DNA of 64,000 nucleotides from Gracilaria gracilis (Eukaryota; Rhodophyta; Florideophyceae; Gracilariales; Gracilariaceae): the NCBI GenBank assembly GCA_030374805.1, contig JARGSG010000203.1, positions 248,001 through 312,000 on the forward strand, written 5' to 3'. Positions within the stretch are counted from its first letter, which is position 1. Each line of letters begins with the position of its first letter. Shown in pieces: positions 10,373 through 20,499 of the stretch. Under the pieces are notes generated by a model. It worked only from the letters and a program-made list of their open reading frames with translations. It did no database searches and was not told where the DNA came from. The position numbers were made by a program, and so were the translations under genes.

Positions 10373-13300
10373 GGGCCACCCTTAACCGTGAATTGGAAGG
10401 CCCGTCGATACCGGAACGGGAAACCTTAATGGTGGAAAGAGAAGAATCAGATGTACCCAATGTGGTGTGTCTAATGAAGTACAATAACTATAAAGTTAAT
10501 GCTTCAGTAAGCTTTCTCAATTACCTACAGGTCCCCGTTGCGTGTGTACTCGATACCGGCGCCGGTCCGAATGTGCTAAACGCTCGCGTCATACCCGATG
10601 CGGTCTTGCGGAACATTCGGCCTGCCCCGACTATCAACCCGCTGGTGGACGCTAATGAGCGCCCACTGCACCTTAGAGGAATGTTAACCACTGTGGTACA
10701 ACTTGGAACCTTGAAGGTGAAGCTCAATTTCTTTGTGGTGGATCGTTTGGCGACAGACTGTATCCTCGGGACCAACTTTATTGACAAACATGTCAAGGCA
10801 ATTTTGCCAGGGTCCCGAACGGTCGCTCTCCGTCAAGGTGGTCGTATTGCTATACTGGGTAATACGCAGACCAAAGATGGTTGGCGTAAGAAGCCGAGGT
10901 TCAATATACCCACCGAAACGGTTTCAAACAAGATACGGCTCACCAAATTGGTTTCAATTCCGGCTATGACCCAAATGGTAGTGAACGTCTCATGCGCAGT
11001 TCCAGGATTGGTAATGCTACAGAACCATCCTAGGTTGGCAGAAAGACATCTCGCCTTGATGGCAAACGGGATTATCGACAACATCCCTAACCAAGCCTTC
11101 AAGGTGTACTTGAGTAACTTTAGCAATCACATTGTTAAGTTACCCAAGAATACCACTATTGGAATCGCATTGCCGGCACCACAAGGGGTTTTCACGGTCT
11201 CACCTAATGTGTTGGGCGAGGTCGCCACCTCTAAGGAAGGGGGAGGAACGGATGCGCCATACCCTGCATATGCGCCCCAGTTATCGACAAATACCAAAAT
11301 GGAACAGAAGATCGCCAATACCTTAAAGGTTAGGGATAAGGAAAAGACTATGGAACTGGACCCAGTGCGGAATTGGAGAGAGGAAGTCCAGATCGGTGCG
11401 GAGAACCAGGCTCTCCGAGACCGGATCCTCAGTCTCTTAGAAGAATTTGAACCCATGTGGTCGGGCCGGTTGGGCCAAATTGAGGCTACAGAGCACCGTA
11501 TTGATATGGTGCCTGGCTGGAAACCCATTTACCAGCAGCCTTACCGTGCAGGTCCAAAAGCCCGGGAGGTTGAGCTCAATGAGGTCGAGAGAATGCTCCG
11601 TGAAGGTGTCATAGAACCAGCAAATGCGGACTGGGCCAGCCCTGTGGTTCTCGTCACAAAGAAGAATGATACCCGTATGCGGTTCTGTGTGGACTACAGA
11701 AGACTGAATAGTATGACCATTAGGGATTCGTACCCAATACCTAGAATGGACGAGTGTATAGATTCGTTGGGCAACGCCAAGATCTTTACTACGCTCGATG
11801 CCAATTGTGGTTATTGGCAGGTACCTATTAGGGAAGAAGACAAGAACAAAACTACGTTTACTTGCCACGCTGGGTTATTCCGCTTTACGCGTATGCCCTT
11901 TGGGTTGCGAAATGCCCCGGCTACCTTTCAGAGGGCGTTAGATATAATCCTTTCGAAGGTGAAGTGGAGAACCGTTCTGGTATACATCGACGATGTAATC
12001 ATATATTCCAGAACGGTAGAGGAACATTTCCACCATGTTAGGGAAGTTTTGAACCTTTTGAGGGAATCTGGAGTAACGTTGAAGCTCCGCAAGTGCGAAT
12101 TTTTCACCAAAGAGGTAGAATACCTTGGTCATATCATCAGCCCTGGGAGGTTAGAAGTGCCGCCGCGGAGTATGCGGGCCGTGCAGGAGGCGAAGCCACC
12201 CACGTCCCAGACGGAAATCCGATCCTTTATAGGTCTGTGCAATGTGTACCGCCGGTTTATCAAGGGATTTGCCAAGATAGCGGCTCCCCTCAACAGGAAG
12301 CTGCTGAAAGGTCAACCTACAAGGTTTGAATGTCTTGCCAATGAGGAAATGGATGCGTTCGAGGCGCTGAAACATGCGCTCTTGACACCTCTCATCTTGG
12401 CATTACCCAAAGCTGGTTTACGATACACGTTGGATACTGACGCTTCGGACGCCCAAATTGGTTGTTGTCTTATGCAGGAGCAAGAAAACGGCGACAAACT
12501 ACCTATAGGGTACTGGAGCCGTGCTTTGCACGCTGCAGAAAAGAACTACACAGCAACCGAAAAGGAATGTCTGGCAGTAGTCTGGAGCATGTTGATGCTC
12601 GGTCCCTACCTATATGGTGAAAGGTTCACGCTTCGAACCGACCATGATGCCCTACGGTGGATACTGGGTCTGGCCGACGCATCAGGCAGACTTGCCCGAT
12701 GGCGGTTACGACTTTCAGAGTTCGAGTATGACGTACAGTACCGTCCAGGTATCAAGCACAATGTCGCAGACGCGATTTCTCGCATTACCACAGATGGTTT
12801 GGACACCGAGCCGGTAGAGGATGATATCCCATGCTTTACCATCTCTACCAACCCTGATGGTGATACCTTAGAAGGTTACTGGACTCTACCCGAAGAGGAT
12901 ACGTGGTTTAGTGATGCCATCGCTCGGGAAATACTCGCCCTCGAGGAAACAGACGTCATGCCAATTACCCGCGAGGAATTCCTGAGAGAGCAAGCAAACG
13001 ATGTTTATTGCCGCTCTCTCATGGACCAAGTAGGTATGAAAGACTCGAACTTTGACGTCGACCGAAATGGTTTCCTGGTGAGGCGAGCTCCTATTGATGG
13101 TTCCCTTCAGAAGGTAGTGCCCAAGGTGCTGCGCCCTCGGGTGCTGTACCTAGCCCACTACCCAAGGCTATCAGGACACCCTGGAGGTACGAGAATGTAC
13201 TACACCTTGAGGCAAGGGTACTACTGGCCTCATATGGCTAATGATATATATACCTTTGTAGGTCAATGTGAATCTTGCGTACGTACCCGTGGAGGTCTCC

Positions 13301-14649
13301 GGAAGCACAGGAAATACTTGAAGTTATTCCCTGCAGCGGGTCCTCTCGAGTTCGTCGCAATAGACCTTCTGGGTCCATTACCAAAAACCACAAGGGGATA
13401 TCAGTACATCATCGTAATCACCGACAGGTTCTCGAAGCTCACGCGAGCGATACCCTTGAAGGACACGAAATCGACGACCCTCGCGGTGGCGTTCTTGAAC
13501 AATTGGATCTACCCGTATGGTGCACCGCTTTATCTACTTACCGACAATGGTTCGAACTTAGCTTCGAAGTTCTTTGAAGCTGTTTGTAACCTCTTGGGTA
13601 TTAAGCACTACTTCACTACTGCCTACCATCCGCAAACGAATGGGCAAGTGGAGCGCTTTAACCGAACACTGGTATCTAGGCTGCGACATTATACGGAAGA
13701 ACACCAAACTGGTTGGGACGAGCTCGTGCAGCCCTTGACATATGCATATAACCTTCAGGTTCATCGAGCGACGCAAACTACGCCGTTCGATCTAATACTG
13801 TCAAGACACCCACCAGGTATTGTTGTTGAAGGGGACCCATTAGGACAAGAAGCCGCCGGAGCGCTCACACCGTCACAGGTCAAACGGAATACCCTTTTGA
13901 GGTTGAGACGTGCTCTCAAGTATGCTGAGAGCAAGCTCACAGCATCCCAGAAGCGGTACAAGGAGGACTACGACCCTAAGGTAACCCAAGTGGTAACGGC
14001 TACGCCGGGTCAATATGTCTTTATTGACCACCCTCCGAAAGGAGCTAAACCACGACCGGGTGATGAAGCTGATGATGAAGCTATTGATAGAGATATCAAT
14101 TCTAAGCTTCTTCCGAAATCATCGGGACCTTTCAAGGTAGTTCGGTCGACCGACCACACGGTAACGGTGAACCAAGATGGTGTAGAGAATACAATCTCTA
14201 TTGACCGAATCACGGTTGCACCTCAGACGGTTCAGTCCAGGAAGGAACGCGGAGAATCCGCGCGTGACCCACAAGCGGTTGCCCTGAGGACTCAGCCCCG
14301 GGAAGACGGGACACCCATCGAGGTTAATGATGACGCACAGGGTGACGACCCAGACTACGTACTACCTGCGGGGATTACGGTTGCTCCTTCAGAGGAAACA
14401 CCTACCCCTAGTGGTACCGATGCTCATCTAAACCAAAGTGGTGAAACGATACCAGCCCAGGTCTCTAATGAGTTCCCAGTGGAACGCCTTGTAGGTCACC
14501 GCCGTACCCCAGATGGTCTAAAGTACGCCGTACGTTGGTATGGCTGGGGCGCCGATGGTGACACTGCTGAGCCGCCCTCAGCCATACCACACCATTTCAG
14601 GGTAAGCTACTGGAACCGCAAAGGAGTGGACATGCCGAATGATGGGTAA
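10324..14649 (+). CDS. pol: Pol polyprotein of element I (PR-RT-RH-IN-chromodomain)
   Basis: About 1,440 codons with no stop. The frame opens after a TAA at 10321 and overlaps the end of gag by 49 nt, so -1 frameshifting is the likely mode of expression (first ATG 10429). Domains in order: aspartic protease DTGAGPN (about 10552); reverse transcriptase with YIDDV at about 11980; RNase H starting at DTDASDAQIG (about 12430); integrase zinc-binding HHCC (about 13155-13275); integrase core Asp in AIDLLGPL, Asp in LTDNGSN and Glu in YHPQTNGQVERFN (about 13360-13665); and a C-terminal chromodomain-like segment (ERLVGHRRTPDGLKYAVRWY, about 14485-14610). Catalytic residues appear present throughout, so the enzyme set looks functional. 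Confidence 0.93.
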   Translation, partial: GQSRSRGAGKHRTVSVGATLNRELEGPSIPERETLMVEREESDVPNVVCLMKYNNYKVNASVSFLNYLQVPVACVLDTGAGPNVLNARVIPDAVLRNIRPAPTINPLVDANERPLHLRGMLTTVVQLGTLKVKLNFFVVDRLATDCILGTNFIDKHVKAILPGSRTVALRQGGRIAILGNTQTKDGWRKKPRFNIPTETVSNKIRLTKLVSIPAMTQMVVNVSCAVPGLVMLQNHPRLAERHLALMANGIIDNIPNQAFKVYLSNFSNHIVKLPKNTTIGIALPAPQGVFTVSPNVLGEVATSKEGGGTDAPYPAYAPQLSTNTKMEQKIANTLKVRDKEKTMELDPVRNWREEVQIGAENQALRDRILSLLEEFEPMWSGRLGQIEATEHRIDMVPGWKPIYQQPYRAGPKAREVELNEVERMLREGVIEPANADWASPVVLVTKKNDTRMRFCVDYRRLNSMTIRDSYPIPRMDECIDSLGNAKIFTTLDANCGYWQVPIREEDKNKTTFTCHAGLFRFTRMPFGLRNAPATFQRALDIILSKVKWRTVLVYIDDVIIYSRTVEEHFHHVREVLNLLRESGVTLKLRKCEFFTKEVEYLGHIISPGRLEVPPRSMRAVQEAKPPTSQTEIRSFIGLCNVYRRFIKGFAKIAAPLNRKLLKGQPTRFECLANEEMDAFEALKHALLTPLILALPKAGLRYTLDTDASDAQIGCCLMQEQENGDKLPIGYWSRALHAAEKNYTATEKECLAVVWSMLMLGPYLYGERFTLRTDHDALRWILGLADASGRLARWRLRLSEFEYDVQYRPGIKHNVADAISRITTDGLDTEPVEDDIPCFTISTNPDGDTLEGYWTLPEEDTWFSDAIAREILALEETDVMPITREEFLREQANDVYCRSLMDQVGMKDSNFDVDRNGFLVRRAPIDGSLQKVVPKVLRPRVLYLAHYPRLSGHPGGTRMYYTLRQGYYWPHMANDIYTFVGQCESCVRTRGGLRKHRKYLKLFPAAGPLEFVAIDLLGPLPKTTRGYQYIIVITDRFSKLTRAIPLKDTKSTTLAVAFLNNWIYPYGAPLYLLTDNGSNLASKFFEAVCNLLGIKHYFTTAYHPQTNGQVERFNRTLVSRLRHYTEEHQTGWDELVQPLTYAYNLQVHRATQTTPFDLILSRHPPGIVVEGDPLGQEAAGALTPSQVKRNTLLRLRRALKYAESKLTASQKRYKEDYDPKVTQVVTATPGQYVFIDHPPKGAKPRPGDEADDEAIDRDINSKLLPKSSGPFKVVRSTDHTVTVNQDGVENTISIDRITVAPQTVQSRKERGESARDPQAVALRTQPREDGTPIEVNDDAQGDDPDYVLPAGITVAPSEETPTPSGTDAHLNQSGETIPAQVSNEFPVERLVGHRRTPDGLKYAVRWYGWGADGDTAEPPSAIPHHFRVSYWNRKGVDMPNDG

Positions 14650-15563
14650 ACCTTAGAGGTAATGCAGTTCCCCCAAGGAAGGGGGAAAAGCACATTGTAA
14701 TGAGGAGTACCAAAGTCGGTTCGGACGCCCACCGGGAAGGTACAACCAGAAGGAAGCATTCCATGAGGGTACGTCCAAGGAGCGGTAGCGCTTAAGACGG
14801 ACGCACCGTTGTACGCGCGCCGTTGCACACGCGCCATGCACGTGCGCGGCACGCGCGCGAACCCGCACGGTGGAAACATTCAAAAAATTGTATCTTTCTA
14901 TTTGACGAGGCATACGCGCGCTTCTCGTGGCGCGCCGTGCGGAGTAACCGATTCGGTTTACATTATTGTGTGTAGGGAGCGAGCAACGGCATGGTCGAAA
15001 AATCTAAGTATTTTGACCGTGCCGCGCTCCCGAATCGGCCATTCCCAGCCTCTGAAACCCCTTGGTTCTCGAGATACAGACCAAAAGGGTTTTCTGCGTT
15101 TTCACTACCATATGGAGGGGTAATTTTCCGGTCAAATATTTTGATTCGCCTTGCAAGTAACCTCCAGGGTGAAACACCGCACGTGCGCCCATGCATGGTG
15201 AGAGGCCATGCAGACCAATCCAGGTACATTGCTGGCCACCGCGCGCAAGCGCGTGGCACGTCACCTCACCTCACGGGGAGGCAAAACCGCTCGCTGCCCC
15301 GCGCGGAGGCGAAGCGTCGTACCATCATGGTGAATCCATACTACGAGCACGCAAAGGTGGCTCCAGATGGAACCAATTTACCTACAAGGAACTACGCTTC
15401 ACCCACCGTGGTACGCTGGTCTAAGGAAGGGGGAGGGGAGTTATTTTCGCGTTTCCGCCTCGCAATGCCCCTCGATGGAAATTGGAACCTAACATGGAAA
15501 CACATAACTTTTAACTTTACTGAAAGAGCAATACCAACAGGGATGCAGAAGTGGTTACGACAA
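14650..15563. other. Spacer between pol and the antisense gene of element I
   Basis: 914 bp between the convergent stops of pol (plus) and the antisense ORF (minus). It should hold the 3' end of the antisense transcript, but no AATAAA is seen just downstream of the antisense stop. Includes CpG-rich alternating purine-pyrimidine tracts at 14811-14862 and 14916-14940, and a polypurine block near 14678-14695. A 190-codon plus-strand frame here has no protein-like features. Confidence 0.6.
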
Positions 15564-18179
15564 TCAACCTGATGGGTGAGTGGCAAAGTGAGGCCCCGAG
15601 GAGCCTCCAGCTGAGGATCCCCGACCCGGAGTGGTGTTCTGATGGGCTCCCGGCCAAGGCTGGAAGAGGTGAGCCTGGCCTGGAGCCTGGCTAGGCGCGC
15701 TACCATGACCCACGGGGGTATTAGTAGGCACGCTGACGCCTGGCATCACGTCGGCACCCATCGGAGGTGGCGCGCTCGCCTGCGCAACCGACGGAGGTGC
15801 CGACGACCCGATGTGGAGAGGAGCCTGCGTAGCGGCTAGAAGGCCGGGGTTCAGGCTAGCACCAAATAGGGGATCCTCCAAAGGGTTTGTAGGCGTCGGG
15901 CCCATGGCCGTCGCTAGGCCTGCCACCTGGTTGGTAGCCATCTGGTAGAGCTCGACCTGGAACCGGTTCCGGAATTCACCAATTTGGGAAAAGGATCGCA
16001 TGTACTGTGCATGACGAGGCCGGATGCTTTCCAGAAGGGTAAGAGCTTCGACCACAGAGGTAGGACCCGCCCGCTGGAAGTTCACCACACAGGCTTGGCG
16101 GACCCGAGCCATTAAACCTGAAATGGCCTGGGAGTCCACCTGAGAGGGGACAGGCGCCGCAGCCGCAGCCATGACACCCCCGAGGATAGCCCGCGGAGGC
16201 CCATCAACCCGTGTGGTGCTAGGGAGAAGAGGAGTGGCACCAGTATGGGCAGGCGTATTGCGTCCCTCTGGAGCGGGAGTAGGCGCTGAAGTGACCACAG
16301 GGGTAGCTGCTGGCGATTCCACCACGGTTGGGAATGGCTCGGGACTCCCTGGAGGTCCCTGATCGGTCGGAGCCCCGGGATAGCGCTGCTCCGCGCGGGA
16401 TACAACCTTCCAGGACACCGGATCGAAAACCTCCCACCCCTGCTTGGCTCCCCACGGGAAACTCTCTACTTGGGTAAGCAACGATTCCAGCTGCTCAATA
16501 GAGTAGTCCGTACCTGCCACAATGGTTCCGATTCCAAATAGGCGAATGTCGCGAATGACCCTCGGGAGAATGAAGAACATACGACCAGGAGGTTGCACAC
16601 CGTCACGGTAAATCTCGGCTTCTCGAGAACGACAATCCCAGTCAATACCGTCACGGGCAGCCTGCAGAGCCAAGATGGCCACCAATACGGCCCATTCCGC
16701 GAGGGCAATCGACCAAATGAGGTAATACCGATCGTGGTTACGGGTGATGTAGCTCGCGAAGTAAGCCAATACCGGTGGGGTTGGGACGCTAAGCGACATC
16801 GGTACCTCATAGGCATTCCACCATTCAGGTCGGGCCACATACCAAGAGGTTCTTCCCTTATTAGGTTGTGAGAAAAACTCCACATTATGGAACCCATGCA
16901 TGACGCGGTTGAAGCTGGACCGGGTGCGAATGCGAGCCTCGGTGGCAGCATCCACCCCCCACCTACGACGGTTAGCCCAATGGATGGTATTGTAAGGCCT
17001 ATCGAAGCAAACCAAATGTGGTGAAGCCGGAAGGTACTGCTGCGGAAGAGAGTCGTACTGACAGATCTTCACAACCAGACGTCGGTAATAATGGAGCTCC
17101 GGTTCAATACGAACATACGGCAGATCGCTGGGATAAAGCGGGGGTATGAAATACCTCATTGGTGTGTGTCGCTGGCGGCTGTCATAGCACTCCACCCGAC
17201 CCTGACGAGGTTGAGATTCCTTATCCCGACGGTGGAGCGTTTGGGGGACGGAGCGGAGACGCTCGCAATCCCAACGAAACAAACCCAAGTAGGTATCCAA
17301 AGTCGGACGGCGCAAGACGCCGGGAAGCGATGTGTTCCCCGGCGCCACTGGCCAGTTCCGACGGTACAGCGTCGCTTGCGACACCATTCTTGGATCGACC
17401 CCGAAGGTACCATGTTGGGAAACGTTCCAGTCGGCCGTGGTGAACGGCTCCAAACCATAATAGGAAATACCACGAGGAATCTCGGGCTCCGGACCATACG
17501 GGTCCCGGATCCCTTCGTGAATCCCTTGAGGTTCATTTGAGGAAGACGGAACCGGCTGGCTCCGAAAACCAGTTTGGATGCGGGAATGGTACAAAGCAGC
17601 ACCCCGAGAACCAGACTTGGCAATGCCGCTTCCGCGGCCGCGCGAGGGACCGGCACCCGACATGGTGTGATGAGTACCGTGAGGGAGTGGTTGAGACGAC
17701 GAGCATCCGACCGCAGGGGTGAAGCGAATCGGCTTTTTATCCACAATGGGTGAGTCACTAGAGCTGATGCTCAAAACCTCCACCCGTTCGGGGCCCCATG
17801 CTGGTTCAACCATTAAGGTATCGGCATTGGTCGCCGATGGCGCGCCGTCCCTTGAGGTTACCGCGTCCGATTGACCAACATGGGGAACCGACAATCGCCG
17901 TGTACCGCTACGGGTGCGAGCCCGCACGCTGGTACCAGGGCTACCCATGTGGTTCAGATAAGGATCGGGGGTCACCATAAACGGATTCAACCTTGTCGGT
18001 CGGACGAAAAGCAACGGTGGCGCGAGCCCGCGTAGACAAACCGCAAAGGGAGAACGGTGGAACAACCTCGATGGAGTCAGCGGCAATGCCTCGAGGGTTG
18101 GTACTCGAACCTCGAAGGGACAGAGAGACACGCCGCAACCAAGTGGGCGCCAAAATCCTTCACGGTACAGTGCCCACAC
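15564..18179 (-). CDS. Large antisense ORF carried by element I (unknown family)
   Basis: An 871-codon open frame on the strand opposite gag-pol, between pol and the 3' LTR. The ATG-Ser-Gly at 17663 (residue 173) is the more likely start, giving 699 residues. The antisense frame of element II also begins MSG, and the first 172 codons look like unselected sequence. From there: Ser/Gly/Arg-rich leader (to about residue 230); a Trp/Tyr/Pro-rich core (about 235-600) with FRWDCERL, many aromatic residues and one hydrophobic helix (about 486-507, YYLIWSIALAEWAVLVAILAL); then a Pro/Ala/Thr linker and a C-terminal helical segment (about 655-740). No catalytic motif, zinc knuckle or nuclease signature was found. 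The plus strand here has no frame above 150 codons. It could be an envelope-like, silencing-suppressor or regulatory protein; none is demonstrated. Confidence 0.75.
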   Translation of the reverse strand: MWALYREGFWRPLGCGVSLCPFEVRVPTLEALPLTPSRLFHRSPFAVCLRGLAPPLLFVRPTRLNPFMVTPDPYLNHMGSPGTSVRARTRSGTRRLSVPHVGQSDAVTSRDGAPSATNADTLMVEPAWGPERVEVLSISSSDSPIVDKKPIRFTPAVGCSSSQPLPHGTHHTMSGAGPSRGRGSGIAKSGSRGAALYHSRIQTGFRSQPVPSSSNEPQGIHEGIRDPYGPEPEIPRGISYYGLEPFTTADWNVSQHGTFGVDPRMVSQATLYRRNWPVAPGNTSLPGVLRRPTLDTYLGLFRWDCERLRSVPQTLHRRDKESQPRQGRVECYDSRQRHTPMRYFIPPLYPSDLPYVRIEPELHYYRRLVVKICQYDSLPQQYLPASPHLVCFDRPYNTIHWANRRRWGVDAATEARIRTRSSFNRVMHGFHNVEFFSQPNKGRTSWYVARPEWWNAYEVPMSLSVPTPPVLAYFASYITRNHDRYYLIWSIALAEWAVLVAILALQAARDGIDWDCRSREAEIYRDGVQPPGRMFFILPRVIRDIRLFGIGTIVAGTDYSIEQLESLLTQVESFPWGAKQGWEVFDPVSWKVVSRAEQRYPGAPTDQGPPGSPEPFPTVVESPAATPVVTSAPTPAPEGRNTPAHTGATPLLPSTTRVDGPPRAILGGVMAAAAAPVPSQVDSQAISGLMARVRQACVVNFQRAGPTSVVEALTLLESIRPRHAQYMRSFSQIGEFRNRFQVELYQMATNQVAGLATAMGPTPTNPLEDPLFGASLNPGLLAATQAPLHIGSSAPPSVAQASAPPPMGADVMPGVSVPTNTPVGHGSAPSQAPGQAHLFQPWPGAHQNTTPGRGSSAGGSSGPHFATHPSG

Positions 18180-18482
18180 GAGCTCGAAGGCGCAACCCGC
18201 CCCCTACTGGGTAGACCGACACGGTAAAAGGGTCCAAGCCGGGCAGCCAAAAAGGTACAACCTTGGAGGTATGCAATGGGCGCGCGTCGCGCCCAAACCA
18301 CAAATGGGAATGGATAGAGCCGCAACCGGTGATGACCAAGGTGGTGACCAGAGTGCGTTCGGCGATGCAAAGCCGACGCGACGCACGGCGCGAGATGGCG
18401 CAAAGGCTGCGACAGGGACCAAATTGGTACGACGATGCCACCGACTTGGTGAAAGGATTTAGGAACCACGAGGGCGTGGCTC
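18180..18482. promoter_or_regulatory. Region 5' of the antisense ORF, next to the 3' LTR
   Basis: Non-coding stretch between the antisense ORF and the polypurine tract. By position it, or the adjoining LTR read backwards, must hold any promoter for the antisense gene. I see no clear TATA box on the minus strand within it. Inference from position only. Confidence 0.3.
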
Positions 18483-18499
18483 AGGATAGGAAGGGGGTC
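18483..18499 (+). other. Polypurine tract of element I
   Basis: aggataggaagggggtc directly precedes the 3' LTR, as expected for the plus-strand DNA primer. Confidence 0.8.
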
Positions 18500-19007
18500 T
18501 GTAGTACAATGAGACCTCAATGGGTTGGTGCCACGTGGTCCTACTGGTGCGCCTTGCTGGCTGCACTGTACCCAATTGGTATTCTGTATTTTATAATTTC
18601 TAATTTCTAATTTATAGTCTAGGATAGTTTAGCATTGCTGGCCCATGACAGTAGGTCATGGGCGCAGCCGATGACGTCATGCCCGCAGGGGAGATCGGCG
18701 TCGGTGCACCTTGTATATATTGTGGGGCACCTCGCCTTCCCCCTCGGGTATTGTAAAGTCAGGCACCATTAGGGCAGTAACTATACCATCTTGGTCACTT
18801 ACTACTCTATTACTATTCAGGTTTTACCGCGCGTCGACGTCTACTACCGTACACCTACACGGCCTAGACTAGTTGCCCCGCCGTTTGCCCCTGCGGGTTT
18901 CAGGTGCCCTACTACCATATTGGTTGTGTGTTTTTCCCCTTTAGGTTGAGCCCTCGCGCGCTCCCTCTACCAGGCGGACCCCACACCTTATCGGTATTTG
19001 TACGACA
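18500..19007 (+). repeat. 3' LTR of element I
   Basis: 508 bp, the same ends as the 5' copy. I see four differences (two near the start, two around 18618-18630). Followed by TSD catgt (19008-19012). Confidence 0.95.
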
Positions 19008-20250
19008 CATGTGCTGAGTATCCATCTAGTATTAACATCGCGTACTCACCGGGTGCCCTAAATCTTGAAAGCTCTTGAACGAATTGCTTTGCCCAATTCG
19101 AGAACACTGTTGAATCAACTCCGGCTGGATCCCGTTGGTACAAATAGCAATGCGGAACGACACTATGGAGTGATTGATATACGCCATTAATTTTGCGGAA
19201 TCGAGCAAGTTTGCCTGGGTAGACAATGACTGGAGGTAGTGTGTCTCCAGCTGCAGACACAACGGGCATCATGGTTACGTGGTCAAGGTTTCCCTTTGTT
19301 CGCACCATGGTTTGAATCAATCTCGTCGATGCTGGGCCAAGTGCCTTCCGGAGGCTACGATGCACAATCTTGGTAAAGCTAATACCCGTTTGATCCACAT
19401 TCCAAATAAGATGAGGGTCACGGATTCGGTATCTCTCCATAACTGCATTCAAACGAGTGATATGCATTAAAAGAGTAAGAATGGTGACAGCTTGAACTCG
19501 TCGGTCGTCAATTACTTGAACAGATTTAAATTGCAATTCTGGGTGTCGACGAAGGAAGTAACGCATCCATTTCGGACCTGGCCTTGCTCGCTTGAACACT
19601 TTACGTATTTCTTCTTGGCGCAGGGGAGTGAGCTTGCGAAAAAAATGCTGAACGAAATCAAATAATGTTATTCTCGTAAGTGGTGTCTTCATACTTGCGT
19701 ATTCTTTCACGGCACGGACAATTAACCCTTCTTCTTCATCGGTCATTGTAGGTCGACGGCCTGGTTCATGGAGAGCGATTTCTATATCTTCCGCTTCCAT
19801 GGGCTCCGTTCTAGGGCAACTCTTGTGCCATTTTGTCCAATGGCGGTGCAAGGACGATAACGGGATATTGAAGTGTTCCGATGCTTCGGTGATGGTAGCG
19901 TTACTGTTCTCATATATGTAGAATATTGCGTCTTTTAATGTCGGAAGTGTGTACGACGTCTCGGTTTTGTTTTCCTTTATTAAGTCTACGGCGCTTCGTT
20001 GCAACATATAGTCTCGGTCTTCGTTACACTGGCTTGCCATAAACGCTGCCATGAGAGAAAAGTGTTTGCTTAAGAATGGAGTTGAATGAGAGTCTGCGGG
20101 TTGCCAAACTTCGTGTGCGGTCGCCGGTGGCGTTGGAACATTGGGCCTTTCGGTTTTGGGTTGGACGACTTTTATTTTGGGAGTGGCGCCACATGGGATA
20201 AATAAGTACGGGAGGAGATTGTGTAGCGATGCGAAATTTGTGAGAGTCAT
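19008..20250 (-). pseudogene. Transposase, N-terminal part (pogo-like DDE), 5' half of the split gene
   Basis: Starts at the ATG at 20250. Residues about 95-130 form a helix-turn-helix of the psq/Tc5 type (NATITEASEHFNIPLSSLHR), followed by a second DNA-binding half with RARPGPKWMRYFLRRHPEL. The DDE_1 core begins with the first catalytic Asp in IWNVDQTGIS and reaches the second in ILDGYSAH, after which the LTR of element I replaces the rest. The codons after 19008 belong to the LTR. The frame resumes at 7549. All 414 host codons here are open. Confidence 0.88.
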
Positions 20251-20499
20251 TGGTGAAGATTATTAGAGCTCCTACACCGAGAGTACTCGTTTATGGACTT
20301 TTCTCCAATAGTATTGCGCCGTTTTCACACTAAACGACACCCGCTTCTGCCTAGTTTTGATATCTAGCCTCAATGAGTGTGGATAATTGTAGTCCTCGGA
20401 GAACATCGACGAGTGGGATGCCGGGTCTCGGTTTTTTCACGGAGTCAAAGGTGGTTTCGCCCAAAATACAGCACCCTATGTATCCCACATATTGGCTGA
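20251..20499. other. 5' untranslated part of the pogo-like transposon
   Basis: About 250 bp between the transposase start and the right terminal repeat; presumably the transposase promoter. No other feature seen. Confidence 0.5.

Larger units (their letters stand above)
7555..19007 (+). mobile_element. Element I: young Ty3/Gypsy chromovirus with antisense gene
   Basis: Complete LTR retrotransposon, 11,453 bp. LTRs of 508 bp (7555-8062, 18500-19007) start TG and end CA. They differ at about four positions that I can see, so the insertion is recent. Target duplication catgt at 7550-7554 and 19008-19012. Order: LTR, PBS, gag (8210-10372), pol (10324-14649; PR-RT-RH-IN-chromodomain), spacer, antisense ORF (18179-15564), PPT, LTR. 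The pol order with integrase after RNase H identifies Ty3/Gypsy, and the C-terminal chromodomain places it with chromovirus-like elements. It interrupts the pogo-like transposase after the second catalytic motif. Confidence 0.95.

Noticed and set aside
14991-15572. 190-codon plus-strand frame in the element I spacer
   Set aside because: No start context, domain or compositional sign of coding; lies in the inter-gene spacer and partly reads across the end of the antisense gene.
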